A stretch of 64,000 nucleotides of DNA from Lachnospiraceae bacterium UBA4260 (GCA_002395235.1 DGWK01000037.1:7706-71705), one strand, 5' to 3'. Counted from the first letter of the stretch, positions 9,249 through 21,800 are shown. The notes: generated from the letters alone by a model not told the origin. Numbers and translations are program-made.

Positions 9249-9277
9249 ATAATAGGTAGAGACTCCTGACAATTCAA
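9249..9277 (-). promoter_or_regulatory. Promoter for the island 1 recombinases
   Basis: On the minus strand TTGAAT (9272-9277), a 17-bp spacer and TATTAT (9249-9254) form a good sigma-A promoter, leaving a leader of about 155 nt before the ATG at 9086. The remaining sequence from 9278 to about 9540 is AT-rich and shows no gene. Confidence 0.6.
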
Positions 9278-9552
9278 TTGTTTTTCTCCCGGCGCAGGCA
9301 TGCTGGCCAAAAAATAGGCCAACCGAAGTTTAAAATGGTTTGATTAAACTTGTCATCGAATTAATACAAATTAGTTTATGACTTCTCGAAAATTTTTCGT
9401 AAACTTATTGTAAACCAAAAAATCCACTATAACAATGTACTAAACGATCCTAAACCTGTATCGTCATACTTTCGTCCCTGTCGAAGCGCCAGGCGCTGAA
9501 GCCCCTTCGGTATTACAAGCGGCAGCATCCGTGGCAATCTTCCGCCGTTCCC

Positions 9553-9560
9553 TGTATAAT
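9553..9560 (+). promoter_or_regulatory. Extended -10 promoter for the MGMT-like gene
   Basis: TGTATAAT gives a perfect -10 with an upstream TG; no clear -35 is seen. Transcription would start near 9567 and leave a leader of about 113 nt with two hairpins. Confidence 0.5.
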
Positions 9561-9585
9561 CAATTTAACGCAACTTATTCAGCAC

Positions 9586-9643
9586 CACAGGTCCCAAATG
9601 CTTCGCATTCGGGACTGTGCGCGTCCAGAGGCGCTACGCGCCT
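9586..9643 (+). other. Two strong leader hairpins upstream of the MGMT-like gene
   Basis: The first hairpin, 9586-9619, pairs CACAGGTCCC-AATGC with GCATT-GGGACTGTG. The second, 9629-9643, is AGGCGC-TAC-GCGCCT. Neither is followed by a T-run. They end about 18 nt before the AAGGAGG ribosome site, so control of translation or RNA stability is possible. No known riboswitch class is recognised. Confidence 0.45.
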
Positions 9644-9679
9644 TGTCCGCCCCGGAAAAAAAGGAGGCACAGACCCATT

Positions 9680-10312
9680 ATGATGACTACAAGAACTGAG
9701 ATTCTCGAATACGGACTATCCTTTCCGGACGCCTATCAGGACGCCCCTTTTCATGACGAAAACTGGCAGCTGCTGCGATACAGAGGCAACAAAAAAGCCT
9801 TCCTCTGGACGTACGAGAAAGACGGCTTTCTAAACCTCAATGTCAAAACAGACCCGGAGAAGGCATTCTTTTGGCGGGATATCTACAGTGCCGTCAGGCC
9901 CGCCTACCACCAGAACAAGCGCCACTGGATCACCATCATCCTTGACGGCAGCATTCCGGACAAAGACATCCGCCTGATGATCGCGGAGAGCTATGACCTG
10001 ATCGCAGACAGCCCCGCGAAGCGCATCTACGAGGCCGTCAAGAAGATCCCCTATGGCCGCGTCGCAACCTACTCACAGGTCGCGGAGCTCGCCGGCAACA
10101 AAAAAATGGCGCGCGCCGTCGGAAACGCGCTGCACAAGAATCCGGATCCGGACAACATCCCCTGCTTCCGCGTCGTCAACGCCAGGGGCGCGCTCGCCGG
10201 AGAGTTTGCCTTCGGCGGTGCCGGGCAGCAAGCCAAACTCCTCGAAGCGGAAGGCGTGGAGGTCACCGATGGCGTTGTAGATCTTTCCAGATATCAATGG
10301 GACGGGCGCTGA
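9680..10312 (+). CDS. MmcQ/YjbR-like domain fused to an MGMT/ATL-type DNA-binding domain
   Basis: 210 residues from the ATG at 9680, chosen because AAGGAGG lies at 9661-9667. Residues about 1-110 match the MmcQ/YjbR fold (SFPDAYQDAPFHD, LNVKTDPEKAFFWR, HWITIIL). Residues about 118-205 match the O6-alkylguanine transferase C-terminal DNA-binding domain: IPYGRVATYSQVAELAG, ARAVGNALHKN and IPCFRVV. The active-site Cys is kept, but the usual PCHR is PCFR, so the His that activates the Cys is missing. ATL proteins have PWHR instead, so this is neither type exactly. It probably recognises alkylated DNA; whether it still transfers alkyl groups is unclear. It stands alone on the plus strand between two leftward pilus islands. 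Confidence 0.8.
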   Translation: MMTTRTEILEYGLSFPDAYQDAPFHDENWQLLRYRGNKKAFLWTYEKDGFLNLNVKTDPEKAFFWRDIYSAVRPAYHQNKRHWITIILDGSIPDKDIRLMIAESYDLIADSPAKRIYEAVKKIPYGRVATYSQVAELAGNKKMARAVGNALHKNPDPDNIPCFRVVNARGALAGEFAFGGAGQQAKLLEAEGVEVTDGVVDLSRYQWDGR

Positions 10313-10537
10313 TGGCGCACGTTCCATTACTTTTGCGATAAATATTCTATTTCCGAAGCGTTAAATCATTCGTCAACGCATGTCGGCTTCGGCAAATCGT
10401 ATTCGTCAACGCCATCATATAGAATTCTCTTATTTCCGGTGCTATAATATTCCTAAGCAAGTCATATTTCTCTTCTTTTGCGGCAACCGCCGTATCAACG
10501 TGGAATTCTCCACAGAAATTCCTTGCTCTCAACATAA

Positions 10538-10873
10538 TTTTGGGCAGGGATCAAAGCTGACGACGTATCCGAAAAGATGAAATCTTTCCTTGCTTATATA
10601 GCAGGCGGAAGCCCGTCCAGCGAACTTACTGTTCAGCTGGAAAACGCAGTTCAGAAAGCTAGAGACCATATGCAATGGAGGAAAGAGTATATGACATTTC
10701 TTGAACAGCTTGAGAAAGAATATAGGGAAGGTTATGACAAAGGGCACAAAGAAGGCGTTGAACAAGAACGTGCCAACACCGAACGCGAACGTTTGCGCGC
10801 CAATTCTGCCGAGGAAAAACTGGAACGCCTCAGGAAACTGCTCTCTTCGCACGGAATCGAAGATACGGAATGA
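10538..10873 (+). pseudogene. C-terminal remnant of a PD-(D/E)XK (Rpn-type) nuclease/transposase-family gene
   Basis: The frame is open from 10538, after an in-frame TAA at 10535, and reads IKADDVSEKMKSFLAYIAGG, then a coiled-coil tail (WRKEYMTFLEQLEKEYREGY) ending in charged repeats at 10873. This is the typical C-terminus of Rpn/PDDEXK-family proteins that are abundant in Lachnospiraceae and normally about 300 residues long. The N-terminal nuclease core is not found in any frame upstream, so it is a truncated relic. The ATG at 10577 has no ribosome site. The stretch 10313-10537 has no recognisable gene. Confidence 0.6.
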
Positions 10874-10962
10874 GTCGATATAGAGCGAGATTTTTATCTG
10901 TTCAGGCATGTTGGTTTAGTCTTTGCGACGGCCATCTAATCTCTGATTTTACCTGATTTCTA

Positions 10963-11018
10963 AATAATAATCCCCGCCACACTCCGGAAAACCCGGAGTG
11001 CAGCGGGGAATTATTATT
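10963..11018. terminator. Strong bidirectional terminator of pilus island 2
   Basis: AATAATAATCCCCGC...GCGGGGAATTATTATT with an inner CACTCCGG...CCGGAGTG gives a nearly perfect 56-nt hairpin with A/T-rich flanks on both sides. It lies 82 bp beyond the pilin stop codon. Confidence 0.85.
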
Positions 11019-11100
11019 CGCAATTATGTCTTAATCTGACAGTCGAGCAAAGCCTCAACTTGCCAAATCAGGATATTTAACTGCCGGTACGTACCGATAA

Positions 11101-12612
11101 TTACTGTACGTTCATGCGGCGGCGAGAAATAAGAACTACGCCTGCGCCGATGACCATAATAGCGCCAATGATGTAGAACATTGTTGTGCCGATGCCACCG
11201 GTGGAAGGAAGAGTGGAGCCCTTCTCGTTGATAATATCAGCAGAGAGGGAGCCCGCATTTACATCAGCTGTCATAGTGAACTCTTTTCCGTCTGTGCCTG
11301 TAAGTGCAGTAAGTGCAGGATTATCAGATTTTACATCGTGCTCAGCAGTAATCGTGAACTCAATGGGATCAATCGTATTATATCCGCCAGGAGTTGTTGT
11401 CTCAGTCAGTTTATACTGACCATCGTCAAGTCCTGTGAAAGTGAAAGTGCTGCCGGTAGTATCTCCAGTCTTTGCGGGCTTATTTGTGCCGTCGCCAAGT
11501 GTTGTCACATCAACCCACTCACCATTAACCTTCTTCTCCAGTTTGAAATCAGCGCCGGTCAGAGGATTCTTGTCCTTATCGACCTTATTGAACACGGTCT
11601 TATAGGTAAATACGATGTTAGTATCATCGGGAGTCTTTCCGCCGGGAGTTCCCTCGCCGCACTTGTTCGGGTTATTATCAAATTCGAGGTGAACTGTGTT
11701 GGGGTTACCTGCTTTGCCAACTACTGCGTCCTTGTTCAGTGTGCAGTTGTATGTAAGTACAACCTTAGAGCCATCGGAAATCTTAGCCTTGATATCTTTT
11801 GCTGCCCATGTCCATACAGTTGCTCCGTCTTCGCCCTTCGCGCTTGTAAGTTCAAAAAGATCCTTAATACTCTCATCGCCAACCTTGATGTCCCAGGAAC
11901 TCTCATCAAGTGTAAGTCCCTTTGTCATGCTATCAACAAACTTGAAGCTGTATTTATCATAGTTTGCAATGCCGCTGCCGATTGTTCCTGTAATTGTGTA
12001 AGGAACAGTATCGCCAATGTCATAGTCTGCAGAATCCTGAAGGTTTGTAAGTGTGGGAGTTTCATCGGAATCGTTGATATCCTGCACTTTCTTCTCGACA
12101 GAAGGAACAGAAGATTTTACGGTAACAGTTTCATCCTTGAGAACCTTGAGGATGAATTTTGTCCTGGAAGAAGGATTGCCGGTAGGATCTGTTGTATCCT
12201 GAATCAGATAGTATCCACCCTCAAGTCCTGCAATCTCGCTAGATCCGGTTGCCTCGGGGGCTGCAAGATACGTAGCCAGCTCAGCTGCTTTTTCTGCAGC
12301 ATTAGCAGTAGTAATTGTCTTGGCATAGTCGGAAGCTTTTCCGAGTGCTGTCTTACCGGCTTCTGTAATGCCGGAGCCCCACTCGATATTTCCAAGCTCA
12401 CCATTAGCACCAAGAGAGCCCTTAAAGATCTGATAAGCACCGTATGTATGTGTGCCTTTGTCCTCTGAATTCGGGTTAATTGTAACAGTGTAAGTTGTAG
12501 CTGCTGCATCACCTTCCGTGGGTGTTTGATCAGATGCAAACGCTGTAAGACCCATGGACATAACCATTGCTGTTGCAAGAATCAGCGCCAATGCCTTTTT
12601 GAATTTCTTCAT
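11101..12612 (-). CDS. Major pilin (backbone) with LPSTG sorting signal, island 2
   Basis: 503 residues from the ATG at 12612, picked over an upstream ATG because AAAGGAC precedes it and a signal peptide starts there (KKFKKALALILATAMVMS, cleavage near AFA-SD). The body has fimbrial-type isopeptide domains: a D1-like N-terminal domain with GGYYLIQDTTDP, a D2-like region with YDIGDTVPYTITG, and a Cna-B module with FNKVDKDKNPLTGADFKL and the E-box YKLTETTTPGGY. The end is LPSTGG, a hydrophobic segment and RRRM. It should be polymerised by the class C sortase encoded upstream. The canonical YPKN pilin motif is not seen; VPSVEKKVQ at the domain border may supply the linking Lys. It is the last gene of the island, before a strong terminator. 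Confidence 0.92.
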   Translation of the reverse strand: MKKFKKALALILATAMVMSMGLTAFASDQTPTEGDAAATTYTVTINPNSEDKGTHTYGAYQIFKGSLGANGELGNIEWGSGITEAGKTALGKASDYAKTITTANAAEKAAELATYLAAPEATGSSEIAGLEGGYYLIQDTTDPTGNPSSRTKFILKVLKDETVTVKSSVPSVEKKVQDINDSDETPTLTNLQDSADYDIGDTVPYTITGTIGSGIANYDKYSFKFVDSMTKGLTLDESSWDIKVGDESIKDLFELTSAKGEDGATVWTWAAKDIKAKISDGSKVVLTYNCTLNKDAVVGKAGNPNTVHLEFDNNPNKCGEGTPGGKTPDDTNIVFTYKTVFNKVDKDKNPLTGADFKLEKKVNGEWVDVTTLGDGTNKPAKTGDTTGSTFTFTGLDDGQYKLTETTTPGGYNTIDPIEFTITAEHDVKSDNPALTALTGTDGKEFTMTADVNAGSLSADIINEKGSTLPSTGGIGTTMFYIIGAIMVIGAGVVLISRRRMNVQ

Positions 12613-12786
12613 AATTGTCGTCCTTTCTTGTTTAATTCTTTTGATGATCGTCAATGAACTGTATCTTGTATTCATTCATAAAAATTCGATCACCGGCATT
12701 CAATATTTTGCCTCCGAAGAGGCGAATTCCGCCTACCGGCGGCATCCCACGAGAGTTAAAGGATCTGCTCCCGCCCTCCGCGCTCC

Positions 12787-12825
12787 GCCGGCTTCATTCT
12801 GTTTGCTCACATTCAGGAAGCCGGC
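12787..12825 (-). other. Intercistronic hairpin between giant adhesin and major pilin
   Basis: GCCGGCTTC and GAAGCCGGC (9 bp, perfect) enclose 21 nt. Two smaller hairpins flank it in the 269-bp gap (GGCG-AATTC-CGCC near 12720 and AGAGGA...TCCTCT at 12842-12858). No T-run follows. RNA processing that lets pilin mRNA outlast adhesin mRNA would fit the expected stoichiometry; this is inference. Confidence 0.45.
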
Positions 12826-12881
12826 AGAAGCTTTGGCATTGAGAGGAGGCTTTCCTCTGCAGTGGGGCGCTATAAGTTTTC

Positions 12882-15800
12882 TTATAGGCCATCACCTCCT
12901 CTCCGAGATGTTTTGTTGTAATTATTCCTTGCTGACTTTGCAACAAGCATCTTTCGATTTTTCATGAGCAGAAGTGCTGCACCGAAGATCGAAAGCATGG
13001 AACCGATCCATGTAAAGAACGTCGTTCCGATTCCACCGGATTCGGGAAGTGTAATGCCTCGTGCGTTCTTTACCGTTGCCGTTGCGGTCTTATTGGCCAC
13101 ATCTGCCTTGAAGCTGATCACATCGCCTTGCGTTTCTGCTGTCGACCATGCCTTGGGAGCCTTTCCGGCTTCCTTGACCAACAGGCTGCATCCTTCGGCG
13201 CTGACCTTGACGTAGAACTTCCCGTCTCCGGTCAAAATATAGCTTTCAGGCATCTTTGTCTCTGTAACTTCGTAATAACCGAATTTTACTTTTTCGAAGC
13301 TTGTTTCACCGTTTTCATCAGTAGTCTTGACGACAGGATCTCCAATCTTTGTGATCGTGGTGTTTTCTCCGTCAATTTCCTGCAGAGTGAATTCAGCACC
13401 TTTTAGTTTTGTTTCGACATTTTCACTGTCTACCTTAACAATCTTCAGGGTCACGGTGCTCTTCTTATTGTGAATTGTCCCTCCGTCGGCTACGCCATCG
13501 GGATCCAGATTCTCAAATCCTGCGAATTCCACCGTTTCTTTAATTGTGTAGGTAATCTCAGCTCCCGTGCTGTCATACTTAGGAAGGTTCGCAAATGTGG
13601 CCTCCCAGGCATCACTGGCATATGCGGAATCAGCTGCCGCCGCATCCTCAGCCGGTGCCGTCCCCTTTGTACCATTCAGTTCAACCGTTGCTACAGGAGT
13701 AGTACCGTTTCCTGCAAATACGCCAAAGGTTACCTTTGCACCCTCCGGATATGCTCCTCCGGCCATCGGTGTTCCGTTTTCATCCTGCCACTCTTTCGCT
13801 GCCTTAACTTCTGTCTTCGGCAGGGTATTTGTAAGATGAAGCTTGCCTTCTGTATCCGCCGTTGCCTCTACGGCACCCTCTATGACGCTTGTTCCGCCGC
13901 CTTCTTTATTGGTCTCAACCTTGGCGGCTGTCTCGCTTGCGCTGTATGTAATCTCTTTTCCTTCGCTGTCGTACTTGGGAAGATTCGTCCACTTGTAGTA
14001 CCACTTTGTCGGTGTTTCAGATCCGTTCAGCGTAACGGGAGCAATTGCAGCGCCGCTTGCGTCAACTGTAACTACACTGTCGCCATTCTTGAGAACAACC
14101 GTGATCTCCGCGTTCTGAATCGTCTCTGTTATGTCAGATCCGCCCGCATCGATCCACTTCTTGTCGATCTCTACTTCTTTCGTCGCAATGTTGTTGATGA
14201 CCTTAGTACCGGTCACGTCTTTACCGGTTCCTCTCGGAATCGTGACGGACTGTTTATCGTACGTTACTGTGTACTGGCCGAACTGGTCGCCAACCTTTGC
14301 GACAGTATCGCCGTCAACTTCTACCTCGTAAACCTTGTAGGTTGCCCCTACTTCAAGGTTTTCAAACTTGACGGTTGTTGATTCGCCTTTTGTCACCGTA
14401 ATCGTCTTGTGCTCAACGAGTGTCTCTGTCGCAGCAGCTTCGCCGCCCTCTTCTGTATCATCTGCATCAGTTCCTTCTGCAGGTGCCGGTGCCTCGACTT
14501 TATACAGAGCGACTTCAAACGTTCCGTCAAGAGTCTCTGACTTGGTTCCGTTCACCTGAATCTCTTTTGTTACCTCCAGGCTTCCCTTTTCCTCCGTCTT
14601 ATTGATGATCTTGATCTCGCCGGTCTGCTGATCATGACTCAGTGCTACGCTCTTGGTTTCCTGCGTAACAGTGTACTCTACGCCATTTATCTTTCCGGTA
14701 GTTCCCTTTACAGGATTTCCATCATCATCGAGCTCATAAGCGTAGTAAGTGCCGTAATCAAGTTCGGGGAATGTAACTGTTCCTGTTCCTGTTTCAGAAA
14801 GTACAAGGTCCTGTACCCAGTTGCTTCCGTCTTTCTTCACAGGATTCTGATCAGCATCATACAAGCCGATCTTGATTGTCTTGCCGCTGACTGTCACATC
14901 CGGTTTCTCGTTATACAGAGTTTCCTTGTTTACAGTCAGAGTACCTTTTTCTGTCTTGTTGTTAACAATCGAAGCTGTTCCCTTTGTCTGCGCCTTCGTA
15001 ACGGAAGCGCCGGAATTGTCAGTTGTGATCGTATATTCAACATTATCAATAGTTCCCGTTGCGCCGGTAATGGGTGTTCCATTCTCTGCAGTAAGCTCAT
15101 ATACATAATATGTACCTACGGGCAGGTTGCTGAATGTTGTTTTCCCTGTACCATCGGCAGCAATTGTAATCTTCTGAGGTCCGGCCACTTTTGTCTTAGC
15201 GTCACTGTCACTATAAACAGCAACCCAGAACTCTTTGCCCAGCAGATCAGTATTTTGACCATTGAGCTGTACGGTCTTTGTGACTTCCAGTTCTCCGAGA
15301 ACCCGTTCATTTTCAAACGTCGCCTCACTCAGGTCTTTACTGATTGTTCCGCTGTCACCGGTCTTTGAAGAAATCTTATAGTCAGAATCATCCTTCTCCG
15401 TCACGGTATAAGTTACACCGAGCGGAAGATTCTTGATCTCTACAGACTCATCTGCTTTCAGCTTAACGTTAGCCGTCTTCTTTCCGTCGACGGTTGTAAT
15501 CGCTACGTCAAGATCCGTTGATTCCTGACCTTTGGTCCTGACTGCCTTGTAGGAAGATGCAAGCTTTTCAGCCTTCTCGCCTTCAAAGGTAATCGTAAAC
15601 TCAAATTCCTTATTGGGATCGCCGGCCGGATCTGTAGTCTTCAGTGTCTTAGTAAGCTTAAGGTTTCCGAGCTGCTCGTTTTCAAATTTGAAATCAGCCT
15701 TTGCCGGAGATACCTGCGCACTCATGACACCGGTAGACTCATTGTATGTGACCGTTACTATCACTGTCTTAGATGTTGTATCGTATTTGATACCATCTGT

Positions 15801-18800
15801 ACTGACCGGATTTTCAGCTGTGACGCCTCCCGGCAGAACTTCACTTACTGTGTAAGTAAATGTCTTGGTCTTCACACGAGTCGCTGCGTCTGCCTGGACA
15901 TCAGCCATCACTGACAGAGGATACTCGATATCACTGAATGCAAACTCACCGTTGGTACCAATTACAGCCTCAGCCGGACTCGGTAACGGTGTGCCCTCAG
16001 TACTTGTGATCTGAACTTTGAATTTGTTCTCGGGAATCTCTCCGTTAAACTCCTTCTTACCCTCAATCTTAGCCGTAGTCTTGGTATCATACTCATTCGT
16101 GAAGGATACAGCAGTCGGAGTACTGGTAATTGTCGCCTTCAGCTCATCTGTGCCGTCGTCTTCAACCTTTACCTTAACCGTATAACTCTTTGTTCCGGTC
16201 TGTGTTACTCCGGTATCCTCTCCGGGCGTTGTCTCCGTTACAGTGTAGGTATGCTCGCCGATATCCTCGGGACCATATTTTATCTCTGTAAACGTAATTG
16301 CTCCCGAAACACCGTCTAATGCAGCCGCATTCGTGCCGGTTGCTACCTGCTTATCACCTTCCTTAACTTCAAATGTGAATTCTCCCGCTTTCATGTCACG
16401 GCCGGTCAATGTCTTATTACCGGGGATCGTGATCTTGCCGGATTTTGCCACATATTTGTTGGAAACAGTCTGCTCTTTATTCTCACCTTCATTGACGGTG
16501 ACAGAAACACCCGTTCCTTCCGCAGACCACTTATATCCCGGAACAGCTGCCGACGTTTCATCCTCAATAACCGTATAGCCTCCGGCTATAAGATTATTCC
16601 AGGTCTTCTCCTCGCCTGCCTTGAATTCAATCCAAACTGCAGAATCAGATAATGTACCATCCTGCTTAACATATTTGTCATCCGAATTCTTGACTGCGAG
16701 TTTGTAGACCTTGCTGTCCTTGTCTGCGCCCGCGTAATCAGATGTCTTCTTTACCTTCAGCGATCCGGGCATTGTCTTTGTATTTACTACAGCCGCCGAC
16801 TTGGTTTCGTTATACACGATCTGTCCGGTTGCAGACTCTGTGACTTTACCGTCGTACTTAACAGTCATGCCTTCAGGAACATTTGTCTCCTTAACCTCAT
16901 AGAATATTCCCTCAGGTATGCCCTTGATAGAGACTTTTTCGCCATCCTTAAGTGTAAATGTTCCGACACCTGCTTCTATTGAAACGTCTCCATACGTACC
17001 TGTGATCTCATCGGCTATTGTCTGCTTAGCCTGGTCTTTATAGAGTTTAAGTTCGAAGCTGTACTCTTTGCTCTTATCTGCCTCCTCATCACTGACGACG
17101 GATTTAGATACTTCGAGGTCACCTTTCTTCTTCCAGTTCTTGACCTGCAACGTGTAGCCATTATAGTACTGGTGTATGTCCCAATCGACTTTTCCTTCTT
17201 TGTCGATTATGAAGGTAATTCCCGGATCATAGGTTGTTCCAAGCGGCACGTAGTGTTCCGGAACAGTCGATGGATCTTCCACTAATAAATACTGCGTATT
17301 AAAATAAATTTGATATCCTCTACTGTCTGTATTTATATCCACCTTTCCTTGGGCATCCGTGGTGAATGTCCTTTGCTCCAGAGAAATTCCTTTTAGTCTT
17401 TCCTCTTCAGTCGGATCAGTAGAATGCAGAATGAATTTAACTCCTTCAAGTCTGATTTTGGCGTTATCGCCATCAACCTTCATAAGATGCACCAGAGGAA
17501 AACTTCCACCGCCCTCTGAACCACCATGTATATCTCTTTCTTTTTCTACCTTCTCATCATCAAACTCTGTCTTAGCCTCATTGGTTATTTTTACTTTTCC
17601 AGTGCCCAGTACTTTGGCATTATAAGTAATAGTCAACGGCTTTCCATCTTCAATCCATATGGATATTGTATTTCCCGAGACCTCATAAGAAAGTACTGCA
17701 TCCGGATCACTGAACTGAATCGAGCTATAATCTACTGCCAAACTATCACTGAAGGTATCCGTAAGCAGATAAGCTTCTCCACCGTGTACAGTTGCTCCGG
17801 CAGCATTTACCTTAATCTGATACTTCGCAGTACGCTTCTCTCCGGTAATTTCTCCTTCATTTAAGAGCTTTTTATCCAGAGCATCATAGCTCACTTCATA
17901 ATCAGAGGTTCTCGTATTGCCATCCCAATTAACAGTATTTGTCACCTTTGTTTTGAGATCCTGGCTTTGAGCTGCCTGCTTTTGAGCCTCTTCAAATGGA
18001 ACATTAACTATGTATGTGAGCTTATAAGTGCCGTAGTATTCTCCACTCTCTTTCTTCGGAATATCATTATCTGATATAGAGAATGTAGCTCCATTACCAT
18101 TTTGCGTAACTGTTACGGGGTTGCTCCCATACCAGTTCCAGTTTTCATAATATTTGAAATATAAGCTGCCATTATAATCACCGTTAGGAGTTGTATCATA
18201 GATAACACCATTTATATTCATATTGTCATCGACTGATACAGGTCCATTTACCCCGGTTAACTCAAGCTCATATCTAAGGCGCAAATACTCTTTGCCGTTA
18301 ATAGTAGTTGTCCTTCCTTGATCAAGAGCCTCGACTTTCTTCTTAATGTCTTTTTTAGCAAAGTCCTTGGATGCCTTCACCTCCATATAATTAAACTTAG
18401 CTGTGTTTACATGAGTTGGCGTTAATGAAGAATCACTAAGCCATTCTTCGTTGTTCTTCGTAACAACAGTTATCTCAATCTTTCTCTCAGATCCAGTCGC
18501 CTGGAATCCCTCATGCTGCGTCCCTGCGTCTTTATAGAAGCGGAGTGTAAACCCGGACTCTTTGGGGTTCCAATCTTGTTTAACAAAATGCTCACCAGGC
18601 GCAAGTTGGCTCTCGTCAACTGTACAGCTGACTAATTCGTCGTACAAGGTTTTGCCGTTCTTTTGTACCGAAGGCACTTGTTCTTCTACGAGACCGAGAT
18701 CCAGCCCATACGAAGGTACAGTCAATGTAATTTTCCATGTTGACTGACCATTCTCAGTAGACACAAATTCTTTCTTAATACCGGCTTCTTCCCCAGGACT

Positions 18801-21800
18801 TACTTGTCCGTCTTTACCGCTTTTACCATATTTGCCTTCAGCTTCGTTCTTGACTGTTGCCTTTGCTTTCAGATCCGTTACATCTACTCTGGTCTTATAA
18901 GTGAATACGTAAGAGGATTTATCTTCACCCGCCGGGAAATTATATGTCCATCCGCTCGTCTTATCGAAAGCGGGGAGCGAATTCCAATCAACTACATTTG
19001 TAGTTTTGTTTCCATTCGCATCCGTTCTCTCAACTGTAAGTTTGCCAATGTATTCCATGGGCGGTGTCTGAGTGGTAATATGATCCTTAAGACTTGATCC
19101 ACCCAAGTCACCAATTCTCTTATCGTTTACTTTAATCGTCCATTCAAGTTCTCTGTAGTATTTATCACCTTCCTGGATCAGATCAGACTGTTGTCCGACA
19201 GATTTATCGACATTACTGAATGTGACGTTCTCTACGATTTTCTTTTCCGAACTTGTTTCACCATCTGTGACCGTATTATTAGGCGACAGGGAAACTTTCC
19301 CATCATGATCTGTGTCCAGCAATGCATAATCAACATCCGCAGTATACTCGATGTAATACTCCATACCAGACGTAAGGTTAGTAAAATTAACCTCCATCCC
19401 TTGGTCATTGACTGTCTTTGTATACTCAACGACATCACTGGGCCACTGGTTCCTGCTAATTTTAACGCTGTCTTTATTAATCTTTATACCGTAAGCATTT
19501 TGTAAAGTGTCAGTTATTCTGGCAGAATCAACATTACCGCCTTCAACCTTAATAGTAACCTTATAATTGAGTTTCCCGGTATTTTGATCTATCCAACCAT
19601 TTTTATCAAGCTTAATTGTTCCCGGTGTAGGTTTTCCTATCTCTACATCTTTCTCTACCTTGTCAGAGAACTCCAGCTTTTGGGTTTTCCCGTCCCACTT
19701 GGCATTAATATTAAGATTTATATATGCATCAACTGCAGAGTTAAATATCTCATATGCAGTTTTTCCGCCGTAGTCCTTTTTTGTATTATCAAGTTTGAAT
19801 GTTAATTTTCCGTTTGCATCAAGCTCCCAAGGAATCTGTGCGGTTATTCCAAGGGTTGTATTGGTAAATGATGTTTGTCCTTGCTGTGCATGAACTTCAA
19901 GTCCGGCAGGGAGTTGATATGTCAATTGCAATTCTGTTTCACTTCCCGTGAGTGACGGAAACTGATCAGAGGCATTTGTCTCAGCAAAGTTGAGTCCAAT
20001 GGAATAAGAGCCGCTCGGATTCTCAATTTTCCACGTACTTCCTTCATCGCTTGAACCGGTACCACTGATTGTAGCGTTCTGAAGCTGATTGGAAATATCC
20101 GCACTCTGCGCATCCGTCACTTTAACCACAATCTTCTCTCCGTTCTTGAGAGAGATCGTCAGTGTCTCTTCGGTATCAAATGCCTGCAAGCTCTCCAACA
20201 GCCAGTCTTCTGCGCCGAACATGCCGAGAGTCTTGCCCTTATGGGTAACTTTAACAAGCTCAGGATTACTGAACTCTACGTTAACAACTTCTTCTGCTAC
20301 AAATTTCTCGACTTCTTCCTCACTCTTAATGCCAAGGGTTACGAGAAGGTCAGTCAGGTTAATGGAATCACCGCCACCCAGGCTGAAGTAATATGTTTTG
20401 CCCGTTGCCGGATCTGTATATTCGAAATCGACTGTATATGTAACGCCGTAGATGGAGAATCCCTCTGCAGAGAACTTCACTGCGTCAACGGTAACAGTCT
20501 CTTCGGATTCGCCGCCTTCCGTTTTGACATCAATAACATCCGTGGCTTCGTCCGTAATATGGACAGCATTAAACTTTGCTTTCTTGTTTGCCTCGACGGT
20601 CTCGTCGAAAGTGATCTTAACGTCAACGGGAGCATCAGGCTGAATCTGCTCGCCGTCTTTGACAATGGAAATGTCGAAGAAACGCGCGAAAGGCACAGAT
20701 GCATCCTTTCCGTCAAGAACCGCCTCGGAGGCCTTTGCGTAAAGGTCTGTATATTTGTCGGAGTCTTCCGTGATTTCACTGACTTCCAGTTCCGCGCCGT
20801 CCGGAATGTTGGCGTCGGGACCATAGCTGACACTGATGTTGTAGGTCTCGCCGTCTCCAGTGAGGTACTTGGTTGTAATGGTTGCCGTACCGATAACACC
20901 GTAAACGGAGAACTTATCGGACTCAAACTCAACAGACTCCACCTTCGTGTCGTCTGTCACTTCCTGATCAGAGTCAATAATCTCGACCTTGTCTGCATCA
21001 TTCTTGTCGAAATGTACTGTGTCGACCTTGGTCTCTTCCTCAATCTCGACAGCTTCCTTATATTCAATCTTGATATTTACGTTGCCCTTGGGCTCCACTT
21101 CCTGACCCTTGAAGACAAAGCTGATGTCATAGAACTTGGCAAAAGAGAGACCGGTGTTCTCATCATACTTGTCCTTAAGTTCTTCCAGGGCTTTTTTGTA
21201 ATAGGTCTCATAAGCCTCGGGATCATTTTCTTTTGTGATCTCTTTGACCTTGAGTTCTACGCCCACAGGAAGCTGTGCGGATCCGTCGAAATCCGCATAG
21301 ACAATGTAATCTTTTCCCTTATAGGTGAGCTGGGTCGCCTCAGTGATCAGGGCCGGCGCCTTTTCTGTAGATGCTGCGGCTGCAGTGTCCGCGACCACGC
21401 TCTCTGCTGTGTCAGCAGCAGAAGATGTCACTGCGCCAGCTGCTTTTTCGGTCGCTGCCTCTGTGGCAGATGCATGTGCTGCTTCTGTATCTGCTTCTTC
21501 GCTGCTCTCGGTAGTACCGCTGCCGCTCTCGGATGCCTCCGTCACTTCTTCTTCCGGAACTGCTTCCTCGGAGGAGTCTGTGTCCGCCACATCTTCGGTC
21601 ACTTCCGGTTCTTCCTCTTCCGTGCTCTCAAAAACAGTGCCGGCTGCGTCAGGTTCATTCTCGCTGGCTACTTCGATACCCGCCTGCGTGGAGGCGGTAT
21701 CCACATCCAGTGTGATGGCCGGCAGGATCAGCGCATAGGTCGTCACGAAGACAACGATTGCAGACAGGACTGATACCACCCGCTGCCAGCGCTTCATCTT

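Noticed and set aside
10347..10535. Minus-strand open frame of 62 codons with a protein-like stretch (PEIREFYMMALTN)
   Set aside because: No ribosome site, no domain recognised and no conserved neighbour; it might be another gene remnant but the evidence is too thin.
20241..21773. Long plus-strand open frame (510 codons) opposite the giant adhesin start
   Set aside because: It is antisense to the adhesin, has Cys/Phe-rich composition typical of a shadow frame and no ribosome site or family match. The same holds for frames at 34098-35333, 47473-49023, 55386-56789, 58427-59692 and 61155-62696 (minus).
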